This document shows, in pieces, positions 36,103 to 51,179 of a stretch of DNA of 64,000 bases (the stretch's first letter is position 1; each line of letters begins with the position of its first letter). The translations under genes were made by a program, and so were the position numbers. The DNA is from Gongronella butleri (lineage: Eukaryota > Mucoromycota > Mucoromycetes > Mucorales > Cunninghamellaceae): positions 434,001 through 498,000 of the forward strand of contig JAIWZP010000001.1 in NCBI GenBank assembly GCA_025201375.1. The letters run 5' to 3'. The notes under the pieces are model-generated. The model searched no databases, was not told the DNA's origin, and saw nothing but the letters and a program-made list of their open reading frames with translations.

Positions 36103-36643
36103 GGCGGCAAGTATCTACGAAATTCTTTGTTTGGCTAAAAAGAAAAAAGAAAATGAGAGAGAGAGAGAGAAAAAAAGAGAAAGACGTGAAAAAAAAAGAG
36201 TGAGCGCCCATTCCCCTTTTTTATAGGGCGCTGATTGGTGCCCAGGCAGGGACGTGTGACCCGCAAGCCATCTTTTTTCCCGTCAGCTTGCTTTTTGACA
36301 CGCGCACCACGCCCAATGACAGGCCACACCCGCCCAAGGACCTACAAAAACAAAACAAAAATCTTGTTCACACAAAATTAAAAAAAAAGAAAAAGAAAAG
36401 ACTAATGGATCAAGAACCATGTGACAAACATTTCATCGACGACGTGCAAAAAAGAAACAGGTTCAGGGCAAAAATGCAGCAAAAAGCGTGACCGGTGCAT
36501 TTTGGCTCTTTCGGCGTGGTTTGAATTTGACAGGCCCAAATTTGGAAGCGAAGTGCCAAACACCACGGGTGTCCCTCTTTTTTCCTCTTTACTTCTTTTT
36601 TTTTCTTGATCGTGTCCATCTGTTGCCATCATCTCGACCAAAC
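36103..36643. promoter_or_regulatory. bidirectional promoter, RanBP3-like / CCT7
   Basis: 541 bases between two divergent start codons. It has a CCAAT box in reverse (ATTGGT near 36234), a TATA-like TTTATAG near 36220 and GA/A-rich tracts near 36150-36200. The assignment rests on position and these motifs only. Confidence 0.45.
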
Positions 36644-38672
36644 ATGTCTCGCTCTATGATGGTAAGTGTCCAATGTGATGAAAAAAGGGCATTGACGGGC
36701 GCGGGGACGTTATTGAGGTCGTGATGACCCGTGTTGCAACGTGTTCATCTCATCTTATTTTTTTATTGTAGCAACCTCAAATCATCCTTCTCAAGGAAGG
36801 CACGGATACCTCGCAAGGCAAGGGCCAGCTTTTGTCCAACATCAACGCGTGCGCGGCTGTTGTTGATACGGTCAAGACGACGCTTGGCCCTCGTGGCATG
36901 GACAAATTGATGGTGGATGGCCAAGGTACGAGGAATTGGGCCGATTTTTAACACAAAAAGGGGGGGGCAAAATGGGCAAAATGGGCTCACCAATTTCTTT
37001 TTTTTTTCATGATTTTTCATTAGGCCAAGTGACCATTTCCAACGATGGTGCGACCATCATGAAGCTTCTTGATATTGTGCATCCTGCGGCCAAGACGCTT
37101 GTGGACATTGCGCGCTCGCAAGACGCGGAAGTTGGTGATGGCACGACCAGCGTGGTCCTTCTTGCTGGCGAGCTGCTCAAGGAAGTCAAGGGCTACGTCG
37201 AGGAGGGCGTCAGCCCCCAGGTGATTATCCGCGGCTATCGTCAGGCCGCCCGCCTTTCCATCAACAAGATCAAGGAGCTTGCCGTCAAGATCAACAAGGA
37301 CAACAAAGAGTAAGCAAGAAAAAAAAAGTCAGGGAGAGAGGGGGGCGGTGACACGCGTCGCAATGGCTTGGAATTAGCCCACTTTTATGTTTTCCTCGCT
37401 TTTTAACTCCTTCTTTTTTTCTCATTTTTTCTTTTTTTTTTTTCTTTCTCTCTCCCTCTCTTTATTAGGGAATTCCACGACTTGCTATCAAAATGCGCTG
37501 CGACGGCCATGTCGTCCAAGCTGATTTACTCGCAAAAGGAGTTTTTCACCAAGATGGTTGTGGATGCGGTGCTTTCTTTGGACCAAGAGAGCCTGAACGA
37601 GCGTTTGATTGGTATCAAGCGTGTTCCTGGTGGTGCGATGCAAGAATCGTTGCTTGTCAATGGTGTTGCGTTCAAAAAGACGTTCTCGTACGCGGGTTTC
37701 GAGCAGCAGCCAAAGTCGTTTGCGAACCCCAAGGTGTTGTGCTTGAATGTGGAGCTTGAGCTCAAGGCGGAGAAGGACAATGCCGAGGTGCGCATTGAGC
37801 AAGTGTCTGATTATCAGGCGATCGTGGATGCCGAGTGGCAAATCATCTTCCAGAAATTGGAGGCGATTGTTGCCTCTGGCGCTCAAGTTGTGTTGTCCAA
37901 GCTGCCCATTGGCGACTTGGCCACGCAATACTTTGCCGACCGCAACATCTTTTGCGCGGGCCGCGTGACCAAGGACGACATGGACCGCGTCATCCAGGCC
38001 GTGGGCGGCGCCATGCAATCCACGTGCTCGGATTTGCGCGACGAACACCTTGGCACTTGCGCCTCGTTTGAAGAAAAGCAGATTGGTGGCGAGCGCTTCA
38101 ATTTGTTCGAGGGCTGCCCCCAGGCAAAGACCTGCACGCTCGTGCTTCGTGGCGGTGCCGAGCAATTCATTGCTGAAGTCGAACGCTCGCTGCACGACGC
38201 CATCATGATTGTGCGTCGCGCTATCAAGAACAATTTGGTCGTGGCCGGCGGCGGTGCAACTGAAATGGAGATCTCAAAGTACTTGCGCGTCCACTCGCGC
38301 ACCATTGAAGGCAAGCAGCAATTGATTGTCGGCGCTTTTGCAAAGGCCCTCGAGGTCATCCCCCGCCAATTGTGTGACAATGCCGGCTTTGACGCCACAG
38401 ACCTGCTCAACCGCTTGCGCATGAAGCACGCTCAAAACGGCGGCACTTGGTATGGCATCGACGTCAACAATGAAACTATCACCGACAATTTCGACGCGTT
38501 TGTCTGGGAGCCCGCCCTCGTCAAGACCAATGCCATTGCCGCTGCTACAGAGGCCGCATGTCTCATCCTCTCTGTCGACGAGACCATCAAAAACAAGCAA
38601 AGCGAACAACCCGGTCAAGGCATGCCTCGTGGCGGTATGCCCGGCCGTGGCCGTGGCGTCCCTCGTCGCTAA
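36644..38672 (+). CDS. CCT7: T-complex protein 1 subunit eta (CCT7)
   Basis: Four exons (36644-36661, 36772-36925, 37024-37309, 37469-38672) give 553 residues, normal for CCT7. The first exon encodes only MSRSMM. Motifs are [31 protein letters not shown], the ATPase loop [15 protein letters not shown] and [17 protein letters not shown]. The C-terminal tail, rich in Gly/Arg/Pro ([13 protein letters not shown]), is typical of the eta subunit. It is part of the cytosolic TRiC/CCT ring, which folds actin, tubulin and WD40 proteins. AATAAA at 38815-38820 is a likely poly(A) signal before the tandem importin gene. Confidence 0.95.
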
Positions 38673-38814
38673 AAAAACAAAAAAGAAAAGAAAAAAAGAT
38701 AAAATCTCATCTTCCCCCCCCCCTTGTTCTCCCCCCCCCTCTTTCTCAATTCATCTTTTTTTTTTGTCTCCCTCACCTCCTCGTGCATGTATATTTTCTC
38801 TTTGATTTCTGAAA

Positions 38815-38820
38815 AATAAA
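38815..38820 (+). terminator. polyadenylation signal AATAAA of CCT7
   Basis: AATAAA 140 bases after the CCT7 stop and 210 bases before the next start codon. Confidence 0.5.
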
Positions 38821-39028
38821 AAAAAAGTGTCTCTCTCTGGTTGAATTTTGGCCCCCCCTGATTGGCAGCCACGCGCTCCGTCGCGCCGCCCATCCAAATC
38901 TCGGCTCCGCCGCTCCCTCCGCCTCTTTGGTTTTAAGGGGGCCATTTTTGATTCTTTGTTTTGCTTTCTTTTTTCGTCTTTTCTCTCTTTTTTTCCTTTC
39001 TTTTTGTGCTTTTTCCATCAGACTCACC

Positions 39029-42000
39029 ATGGACCAAGGCCAAATCTACCAGTTGTTTGTCAGCACGTACCATCCTGATCCAAACGTGCATAAACAAGCC
39101 GAGTTGAGCATTCGCAGCGTAAGCGTAGCGCGCTCATAGCAACAATTGGGCGTCTCAGGCACGCAATTTAAGCTCACGCACTCCTTTTTTTTTTTGATTT
39201 GTAGCTGGAGGGCCAGACCGGATTCTTGCCGATTGTCTTGGAAATCGTGTCCTCCGAGGCATTGGAGCTTGGCGCGCGTCAAGCAGGTGAGAAACAAAGA
39301 AAATACACAAAAAAAAAAAAAAAAAAGCGAAAAGTTCTTTTTTTTTTTGTTCCCCCTGTGTGGCGTCAAGGCACAAAGAAAAGCAAAAAAAGGCAACTCA
39401 CCCTTTCTTTTTCGTCATGGCTTAGCGGCCATTTACTTTAAAAACCGCGTGTACCGAGCGTGGGACCGCAGCAAAAAGACGGCAATGCCCATCAGCGAGG
39501 ACGACCGCCTCGTGGTCAAGGAGCGCCTCCTTCAAGCCCTAGTCACCGTGCCCAATGCCGCCCAGTAAGCAAAACTTGATCGATGGAGCACCAAAACAGA
39601 CGCGTGCGCGATAACACTGACCCCTATTTTATATATTTTTTCCCTCGTTTTCCCTCTTTTTCTTTGTCTCTCTCTCTCTCTTCTCTGTGTCGCGCTCTCT
39701 TTAGGGTGCAATTGGCGCCGTCGCTCATGACCATTCTGGACAAGGATTTCCCTGATCAATGGCCCCAATTCATCGACCAAGTCCAGTCCTTCCTCACCTC
39801 AAACGACAGTCGTCTCGTCTATGTCGGCCTGCTTGCCCTGCGTGAAGTGGTCAAGATTTATAGGTAAAAAAGAGTTTTAAAAACGGACACGCCGCGCGTT
39901 TTTTTCTCGTTTTTCTCATCTTTTTCATTTTCCATCCCTTTTCTTTCAGATGGAAGGAGGCGGACAAGCGCGAGCCGCTGCAACAGATCATCCAAAAGCT
40001 GTTCCCCATCGTGCAAGAAGTGTGTGCGCAACTTGTGACGGTAGACACGCTGGAAGCGGCCGAGATGATCAAGACCGGGTTCAAAATCTACCACAGCAGC
40101 ATCTACGTGGAATTGCCGCGCGTCCTGCAGGACAACGCGTCACTCGTGCCGTGGGGCAACCTATTTTTGCAGCTGGTGGAAAAGCCGCTCGTATGGGCGG
40201 CGCTGCCGGCCGATGCCGCCGAGCGCGAGGCGTACCCGTGGGGAAAGACCAAAAAGTGGGCGTATCACTGCCTCAATCGCTTATACGGCAAGTATGGAAA
40301 CCCGGCCATGCTGCCGCCCGGTGGCACCGCCGCATCGCGCTACGCAGCCTTTGCAAAACACTTTACCGCCCAATTCGCTCCAAACATCATTCAGGCCTAC
40401 CTCGTCCAGATCGATGGCTGGATCAAAAAGGACCGCTGGGTGCCCCAAAAGTGCCTCACACTCTCGGCTGCCTTTATGGATGACGCCATCAAGCACAAGA
40501 CCACGTGGCAAATCCTCAAACCCCACACTGACGTCCTCGTCTCGCAATTCATCTTTCCACAGCTGTGTATGTCCCCCGAAGACGAGCTCCTCTGGCAAAA
40601 TGACCCCGTCGACTATGTCCACAAGAAGATTGGTAAAAAAGAAAAAGAAAAAATCGCGTCGCGCAGCGCGTTTTGACCCCGCTTTTTTTTTTGATGAATT
40701 AGACCCCCTCGAAGACTTTTTGTCGCCGCAAATCAACGTGACAAACCTGCTCATCGACCTTGCTTGCAACCGTCGGAAGCACACGTTCATGGGCATTCTC
40801 AATTTCATCAACAACATCTTGGTCACGTACATTGACACACCCGACGAGCACAAAAATGGTCGCGACAAGGACGGTGCCATGGCCATGATTGGCTGCCTCG
40901 CCAACCTCATCTTGTCGAAAAAGTCCCCCGTCGCCAATATGATGGAACCCTTCTTCGTCACCCACGTGTTCCCTGAATTCACAAGCCCCTTTCCCTTTTT
41001 GCGCGCTCGCGTAAGCATCTGGCTCTCCATTCGCCTCGAACAGATCACTCAATTCTTGTTTTTCTAGGCCTGCGACATTACACGCAAGTGCAGCGACCTC
41101 GAGTTTGAGAATGAAGAGGTAAAAAATCAAAAAAAAAAAAAAAAAAAGCACGCATGATGCCAACTTTTTTTTTTACAATTCAGAACGTGTCAACGTTGTA
41201 TCAATCAGTCCTGGGCTGTCTGCGCGACACGGAGCTGCCCGTCAAGGTGCACGCAGCCTTGGCTTTGCAGCCAATGATTCGCCACGAGACAGGTAAAAAA
41301 GAGATTTTTGAAAAGGTAAAGCGTGTGCCTCATACCTTTTTTTTATTTTTTTTTTTTTTTCGTCAGTGCGCGCGGCGATCGAGCCCAATTTGCCATTCAT
41401 TATGCAAGAGCTGCTAAATTTGTCCAACGAGATCGATGTGGATATTTTGAGCACGATCATGGAAGACTTTGTCGAGAACTTTGCCGAGCAGCTGACACCA
41501 TTTGCCGTGCAGCTGTGCTGCCAGCTGCGCGACATGTTTTTGCGCATCATGGAGGAGATTTCGGCGTCAAAGGCGAATGTCGGCGGCGCGGACGACGAGG
41601 ACGACGGCGATGGCGGCCCACTTTACCGTGGGGGAGGCGGCAGCACCGAGATTGACGTGATGAGCGAGAAGATGATGTCGGCGATGGGCGTGCTAAAGAC
41701 CATTGGCACGTTGATCCTTAGTCTCGAGAGCTCGCCCGAGGTCCTGCAGGAGCTCGAGGACGCGCTGCTGCCCGTCATCGTCTACACGCTCGACCACAAC
41801 ATTCTTGACCTCTATGACGAAATCTTTGAAATCATCGATTCGTGCACCTTCTCCGCCAAGCGCGTCTCAAACACCATGTGGGGCGTCTATGAGCGTATCT
41901 ACAATGCGTTCAACAATAATGCCATCGATTACATGGAGGCCGTCCTCCCCCCTCTCGACAATTACATCTCCTATGGCAATGCCGTCTTTGTCGCCAACCC

Positions 42001-43344
42001 GCCGTACCAAAAAATGATGTACGACATCATCGAATCCGTCATGAACAGCGACCAACTCACAGAACCAGACCGCATCTCTGCCTGTAAGACACAAAACAAA
42101 AGAAAAAAAATGAAAAAGAGGGGGGAAAGTGGCACTACGCGACGCGGCACACCTGACTTTTTTTTTTGTATTCTTGTTGCCAGGTAAACTCATGGAATCC
42201 GTAATGTTGAACTGCCGCGGCCACGTGGATTCGGTAAACAATTTTTGGGCATTTTACAGTGATTTTAGCCGTTTTGCTTACTTTTTGCATTTTCTAAGGT
42301 TGTTCTTCCCTTCCTGAACTTGGCTTTCCAATACATTTTCACGGGCTCGATGAAATCGACGGCATTCAAGGTCCAATGCATGGAGGTCGTCATCAATTGT
42401 CTCTACTACAACCCGTCGCTGACACTCCGCATTTTGGAGGACAACCAGTGGACTCAGGGATTCTTCACGCTCTGGTTCCAATCTCTAGACAAGTTCTCTC
42501 GGTACGTGCCACAAAACAAAAAAGAAACGAAAAGAAAAAATGGCATTGACTCTTTTTTTTCTTTTTTCTTAGTGTGCACGACAAAAAGCTGATCATTGTG
42601 GCTCTATGCTCTGTGCTGTCGCTCTCATGGGAACAGGTGCCGCCCACCGTGCAATCCGGATGGTCACAAATCCTCGCTAGCATTCTCCAGGTGTTTGAAA
42701 CGCTGCCAAAGGCGGTTGAAAGTAAGTTCGTAGTGCCACTGGACGTCACCCCGTACTCACCCTCCCCTTTTTTATTACGCGCAGACCGAGAGAGCATGGA
42801 AAAGTTCTACAGCGAAGACCAAGACTTTGGCTCTGTGTCGGACGCCAGCTGGAATGAAAGCAGCAGCACTGGCGACGACGACACCGTCGACAATGATGGT
42901 AAAATGCGCCGTTTTTGGTTTTTTTATTGTTGCTAATTTCATTTTACTTGTTTGCGTGTGTCCACAGACGAAGATATCCACGACGAAGACCAAGAATACC
43001 TCGAATTCCTTGCGCAGCAGGCAGCCGGCGCCAACACGGATGCCTCGGAAGAGGAAGAGGATGACCTCGAGGAGGAGCTGTTGTTTGAAACGCCGCTCGA
43101 TGAAATCGATCCCTACATGGTCTTCCATCAATGCTTCAAGGGTAAAAAAAAAAAAAAAAAAAAGAGTTAAAGCGAGCCAAGATCACTAAACCCCCTTTTT
43201 TTATTTTTTACAACAGATTTGCAGCAACACCACGTCGAGGCGTACACGCAGCTGACCAAGGACCTGGATACCAATCAGCAGAATGTCCTCATGGCTCTGT
43301 GCGCAAAGGCCGAGCAAAAAAACCAAGATCTGGCGACTTTGTAA
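39029..43344 (+). CDS. Importin-7/8-type karyopherin (yeast Sxm1/Nmd5 family)
   Basis: About 15 exons from [20 protein letters not shown] at 39029 to TAA at 43342-43344, roughly 1,000 residues. The N-terminus has the importin-beta N domain: QAELSIRS, then [30 protein letters not shown] and [20 protein letters not shown]. The middle has the IPO7/8-specific [21 protein letters not shown] region, a [10 protein letters not shown] segment and an acidic loop (about 41595-41620). The C-terminus has the strongly acidic [19 protein letters not shown] typical of importin 7/8. It carries ribosomal proteins, histones and other cargo into the nucleus with RanGTP. The last exons are very short and acidic. 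Several introns have A-tracts after GT and T-tracts before AG. Confidence 0.9.
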
Positions 43345-44579
43345 AGTTTCCCCCCTTTGCTCCTTCGCTTCCAACGAGTGCACTGATGAGCTCGATCTCT
43401 CTTCTCGTGCCCAATCTATCTTTTTCTCTCTTACACACCCCGTTTATACTGTTGTTTCCCTTTTAATTTTTTTTCGATTATTTACAAAAAGCATTATATA
43501 ACAGCCTTTCGCTGTGATTTTTTTTTTTTTACTTTCGTACTACCTGCATTACTCGATTGGCATCGAATTATTGATAACAAAATCACATAAAACATTGATT
43601 TGCAACATTTGTTTCAAATGGTGTAGCCATAAATTCACAATTTCAGCCCGGACGCACTAAATTGTTATTCGATCAGACTGAAACTTGCACAGGTAGAACG
43701 AGACGCGCTTGGACAGGCGGGCAGAGCCAAACCGTTCGTGCGTTACAGCATCGTGTTTGCTACAGTAAAGAAAATCAAAAATGCGAATTTGCAGAGTTAT
43801 TGCGCACCAAGTGGCAGAGATGTCAGAGCGGTCCCTTCAAAACGCACGCACTTTTACCGCGTTGGGCCGCTGATCCCTTTAACATGAATCGCGCGCTAAT
43901 ACGTTAGGCCATTGTCGCCTACGTTACCAAAATGGACAAAGCCTTACCTTCATTTTGCTGGACGCGTCCTCTGGATCCTATTCATCGGGTCCTATCGTTT
44001 AGCTAAAAAAAATGCTGTACACAAAACATCAACGATATCAAGTTTTTTCAGAGATCGGGTAACACAGTCCTGAGAATATGCATTTTCATAAAGTCGGGGC
44101 CAAATCAACCTCCTGAAGGCTGACTCACCGAAAGCTTGACGCGATGTTCCCAAACCACAAGCGCTTTTATTACCGCGTTTGGCTGGGCTTATTCATTTGA
44201 GGTGACTCTCGCGTCGAGGCGCTCAGCCCTTGCCGCAGCACGAGACCAAATTCTGATGATCGTACCCCATTTACGCCTATGAAACTAGTGCTCCGTCAGA
44301 AACTTGCTCATCTGGCCCCAAATTTGGACCAGGTGATGGCAAAATCCAATTCTCCAACGACGGTATCATATTAATTTTGTTCGCGAATCGGATCAATCAG
44401 TCTCGAGAAATCTCGAGATTCGTGTTTGCTACAGTAGTGAAAATCCAGCGCCAGATTTAAAATTTCAACTCCAATTTTTTTCTCAGGAAGAAAAACCAAC
44501 TTCGTTCTGCGCATGAAGGCATGATCAACCTCGAATCCTCGATGTTCTCAGCAACAACCGATACTGTAGAACGACACAT
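43345..44579. other. gene-poor repeat-rich region, left part
   Basis: No gene. Two segments resemble each other: 43750-43880 and 44415-44460 plus 44160-44190. Both share a CGTGTTTGCTACAGTA core, and CTTTTA..TACCGCGTT occurs near 43852 and 44165. This suggests decayed duplications. Confidence 0.4.
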
Positions 44580-44770
44580 ACTGTTCTAGTGGTTTTAACG
44601 TGTCGAAAGCACCTGTTACTGTAAATCTCTATCGAATGAGATCAGTTTCACCGATGGATGGCTAAAACTCGCAGAGAAAATCCGCTTTTGCATCAAAATC
44701 TTTGATCGTGATTTGCTCGACAATGGTCTACCGGTAATCGATCCCCAATTTTTACTGTATTGCACTTTTA
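44580..44770 (+). repeat. dispersed repeat family 2, copy E
   Basis: Aligns along its length with 60830-61020: GTGTCGAA, then TCTCTATCGAATGA, GTTTCA, a GAGAAAA stretch, ATTTGCTCGA and AATTTTTACT. It is non-coding and diverged. Confidence 0.5.
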
Positions 44771-44895
44771 CTAACAAACAGGGGGGCAAAGTATCTAATG
44801 GGATAAATTGCAGCGCGCTAGTAGCTTGGGTTTGAACTTTTTGCTCAGCCATTTTTTAACCAGCTTGCAGCAGCCCACTCCTCAACGCATAAATA

Positions 44896-45359
44896 TGTTG
44901 TGTGAATCTAGTGAACAAGACAGAAAGACGGGACTAAAAGTACGGCTTTAATGGGAAAAGATGGATCAGAGGGAAGAGAAAGAGAGACTAAGGGAAGGCG
45001 AGCTTAAATAGAGGGGAATGGATGATTCAGGGTCAGACATTCAGCTGTGTGGCGATCTGACCGGAGTCTCGGGCTGTGCAAAGGGTCCGATCATGGGAAT
45101 CAATGCATTGCATTAGGCACCCTTTGCATCCAGCGCGTCATGCTACACTAAGGGGCATGCAATGTGAGTGCTAATGAGCATCACGCGTAGCCATAATACT
45201 GTAGCACATGCTGCTGATGCTGTGCTTTATGCACTAATATGGAGCGTGTGCTAGGAAAAGCAAGATGTCAGGCCCTGTGTGCGACCGAGAATGAATCTTG
45301 GCTGTGATCCGCTGCCTTGCATGCTCTAATGATCCATGTCAAGATTGACATGTTATGCA
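44896..45359 (-). mobile_element. solo LTR of an LTR retrotransposon
   Basis: 464 bases bounded by TG and CA and flanked by a perfect 5-base direct repeat AAATA (44891-44895 and 45360-45364), as left by LTR integration. On the minus strand it has LTR order: U3, a TATA box (TATTTAAG, near 45003-45010), a possible poly(A) signal ATTAAA near 44950, and an end in CACACAACA. No internal domain, primer-binding site or second LTR lies nearby, so this is a recombined solo LTR. The right-hand target copy lies in an A/T-rich tract, which weakens that repeat slightly. The superfamily cannot be decided; the CAACA end is common in Ty1/copia. Confidence 0.65.
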
Positions 45360-45364
45360 AAATA

Positions 45365-48037
45365 AAAAAATAAAAAAAGTAAAAAAAATAAAAATTCCAT
45401 GCAATCCACGCACTTAATTTGGAAGTGTCAAACCTTAAATTTTGCAAAAAAAATCTTGACCAAAGTAGGCACTTTAACTCAGTCGATCGCCGTTCATGCA
45501 CCACTCTTTGCGCTTTTATCTTAAGTTGAGGCAATCTGCCATTTTGTCTGCCAATAGCAAATTGTCGGAGGTACCTGTTTGGGATGCATTGATCGCTCGG
45601 AGTTCGAAAAATCCCAAATTTGGCATTTTCTGCGATTGAAATGTGTGACCCCTGAGTGACCCCTGAATTTTTTGAAAGTGGTCGTAGCGCTTTGGGGTTT
45701 TAAGATTTTTTGTTGCAAATTCTGCGCTGAATGCGATGCAGTTATTTTTGAGCGGGATCAACCATGCAGATGGACAGATGAGTGCAAAATAGTACAAATT
45801 TGAGATTTTTGGCTTTTTCGAGCCCAAAACAATTCGGGCGGATCCGTCTCGAGCACTGGACCAAAATTTATGCCGTGACGCATTTTTCATTGGAGGATGG
45901 TCAGAATTCCATGTTTGTGGCATTTTCAGGTAGACTTTTAATAAACTCTTGGTAGTATTATGTCGATTGGATGAGTGGGGCCACAGAAATCATAGCTCTC
46001 CACCACAGGGGGTGGCGAACTATTAGGGGGATTGCCCCACTTCGTCACCCCCCATTTTTATCAGAAAATCATAGACACTTGGACAAGCAATGGACAAAAA
46101 AATTTGGGATTTACAAATATTTTTGGCCGATCGCCATTGGCGGGCAAGTACCGGTAGGCTGTAAAAAAAATTCTGGAGGAACAGTAGGCCGGTAAAGTTC
46201 GAAAAACACGCTTTTTCGTTTTCATAAATGTCAAATATGTACATTTTTGCATGCTGTGCGAGGTGTGGTGCGACGCTGCGAGCACTCAAGTGACAGTTGT
46301 GACAGCACCTGGCATGTTCTCTCCGTGGGGCTTAAAAAATCGGCAGATCAACAAACATCATGCTTAAAAAATGGCCACTGCTAGCGCGTAACTGCGCACT
46401 GGGGCATGTCTCTGACAGAGGCAAGGTTGAGTGCACTCAAGGTGCAATGTGGCGGCGCAGCATATTGTATGTATGGGCATGCCAAAATGCGGTATTGCAT
46501 GGTGCCATACTGTACTGTATTACACTATGTACTTTATTCATGGTTCCAAATTGTCGTCGCCAAATTGCCATTCTCGCGAAGACGCAGCATTTTTACAACG
46601 TGTAAATCGGGCATTTGGCCGTCATTTTTGTATCATACATCACAAGACATCAGGAGAACACGCCGTGAAATTCATGCTATGATGGTACAGTATTTGGAGT
46701 CCCCGTCCCACATGCATCAAAATTTTAAAAGCTGATCTCTGTTTTCAATAGGCAGAAGGTTCATCGATCCCAGCATCTGAAAAATTTGTTTTTACGTGCA
46801 CTGACTTTGTTTTCAGCGCGTCAAATATGTACAGTGTACTGTACCTAGGACAGTGCAGGGTTGTAATTGAGAGAGGTGTCAAACGGCAAAACCGCGCAAC
46901 CTACCCAAAAAAAAAAGATACGAAAGTGTTCTATGGTTGACAAGATGACAACATGCAGCCTCAATACAAGCGCCAAATGGAAACTAACCATGCATGCAAG
47001 AGCAGGTTGGCGGCACGCAATGTTGTGTCATTGGCCACCAAGATTCAGAAAAAGTAAAACGAAAAAAAAGACGCGCTTGCAGCCGGTCGGTTCGTCGAAG
47101 AGTGTCCCTGAAACGGACTTTTAAATCGTTCCCAGACTCGGGGTCGCTCATGTCAATGTGGATGAGAGGAAAAGGGGGCATCTCGGCACATGCCGAGTTT
47201 GAATCCCGGGGCTTCTCGTATCTGCTGGTCAAATGACAGAAATCATCGGCCCTGATTCTAACGATAAATGGGGCATGCATGCGTTTGCCCTTCTCCCTCC
47301 GATAATTAAAATCGTATTTTAATCCCCTTGCCCTTGACCCTCTATGCCCTTTTGAGCCGGCAAAGCCGGTCGATCAAAAGAATAAGGGATTTAGAATGAG
47401 CAATCGTCATTTTCGCCCTTATCCCCCCTTTTTTTATCGCCAATGCAGCCTTGATGCGCAGTGTGCATTGGCATCCCTTTTTTTTTTTTTTTAGCTGGGC
47501 ACAAAAATAGCCTAGAGCCCCGCTATTAAATAATAGAAAGTGGTACAAGAAGCCAAGAGTGGGATCAGATGACCACTGATGGCAGCTTGATCTGTGGGCG
47601 ATCAGTGGCCGATGGACGTGGTTGGTGGCTGTGGCGGGCTGCGGCAGGTTGACATCCAGTTTCACTCTGCAAAAAAGAAAAAAAATGGCAAAAAAAAAAA
47701 AAAAAAAGACAAGATGACGTCGCCCTTTCTTTTTAAGGGGCTTTTAATTGGCAACAAAAAAGAAAAAAAAAACTGGCTCCTGAAAAGCAAGCAATTGGCG
47801 TGCTGTGAGCATGGAAAAAACGGCCGAGTAGGCACCCAATCGCAGTGATTGCATGCGATCGAAATGCAACTTGGCCAATGGCGTGCTGAGCAAAACGGAC
47901 CGGAACTGCGGGCGTCGTGTGGCTTGGCCGCCTCCTGCTGACCCCCTTTTGTCAGGTCGCACTGTTTTTTTCCATATTTGTTCGTCTCCTTTTTTTTTTT
48001 ATTTCTTTCTCTTTCTTTCTTTTCATCTACACTAAAT
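45365..48037. other. gene-poor region, right part, and DED1 promoter
   Basis: No gene recognised. It contains AT-rich, repeat-like sequence (45400-46900), a CCGGC-AAA-GCCGG hairpin at 47357-47369 and A/T tracts. From about 47850 it holds the DED1 upstream region with a CCAAT box near 47874. A B-box-like GTTTGAATCCC at 47197 is not part of a foldable tRNA. Confidence 0.45.
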
Positions 48038-50216
<2,179 letters not shown>

Positions 50217-51179
50217 ACGAAAAAGCACTTCATTAGCGCTTAGCCACACGTCAAACCCACTTCTTGTGCTTCCCTTTTGACGCTTTGGCTCCCACCCCCC
50301 CTCCCCCAAAACAACCAAAAAAATCAAAACGTCAATGGACCACGGAAAGCCACCAGCCCCCCACTCGCATATCCAAGAAACACCCTTTTTCATCCATCCA
50401 CCGCCCTCCAATTTCCCCCTCGTTTCCCCTCCCTCCCTCCCTTTCTCCCATCATTTGATCAGCGCAACTTATCTGTATATCCATCCCCCATACATTTTTT
50501 CTTTCTCTTGTCACTCCTCTCTGCAATTTTTTGTTTTTCCTCATTAATACTCCCTTCTTTTTTTCCCCATTCTTGCCTCTCCATTTACCTTCTATTCATC
50601 GTTTTTGGTCATTCATTTATCTTTTTACATTGTAGCCAACCTTTAGATATGTGTCAACTATAGAACAGGATTAGAAAAAAAAGGCAGTATTGTTTTAGTA
50701 GACAGGTTGACACGTCGTGTTTTGTATATGTTTGTGGTTTTTTATGACGTCCATTTGAAAATTAATAAAAGTATCAATTTCAAAAAAAGTTTGAGATGGC
50801 CAGGGTGAGGATCATGATGCGGCTGACACAATATAAAATAGGATGGATGCGCTTTGAACGTGATTGAAAAGCAGAAATGGCAAAATCCAGAAAATAGACC
50901 CGTTTGTTCTTGTACGCGGTGATTGTAAAAATCGTACTAGGCGCGCTAATGAATCACGCGACGAAGGCGGCAAAAATCATTTGGGCTTTCCAGAGACGTT
51001 CTGCCGGCGATCTTGGCCAGTTGGCGGCCAAAAGGGCCTTTGCATGAGAACAAACACGCATTATCACAAGAATAAGCTGACCGGCTGCCTGGAAAAAGGC
51101 ATCGAATCGTGAGTTCCGCGTCCAGTCTGCTTTCATTCAAGCATGAGATCATTTGGGCAAGCTCTTCAGCACAAGCCTT
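50217..51179. other. DED1 3'UTR and flank
   Basis: Pyrimidine-rich 3' region to the AATAAA at 50764-50769, then unremarkable sequence. No gene. Confidence 0.5.

Noticed and set aside
47100..47230. tRNA-like B box (GTTTGAATCCC)
   Set aside because: No A box at a proper distance, and the T-arm stem does not pair.
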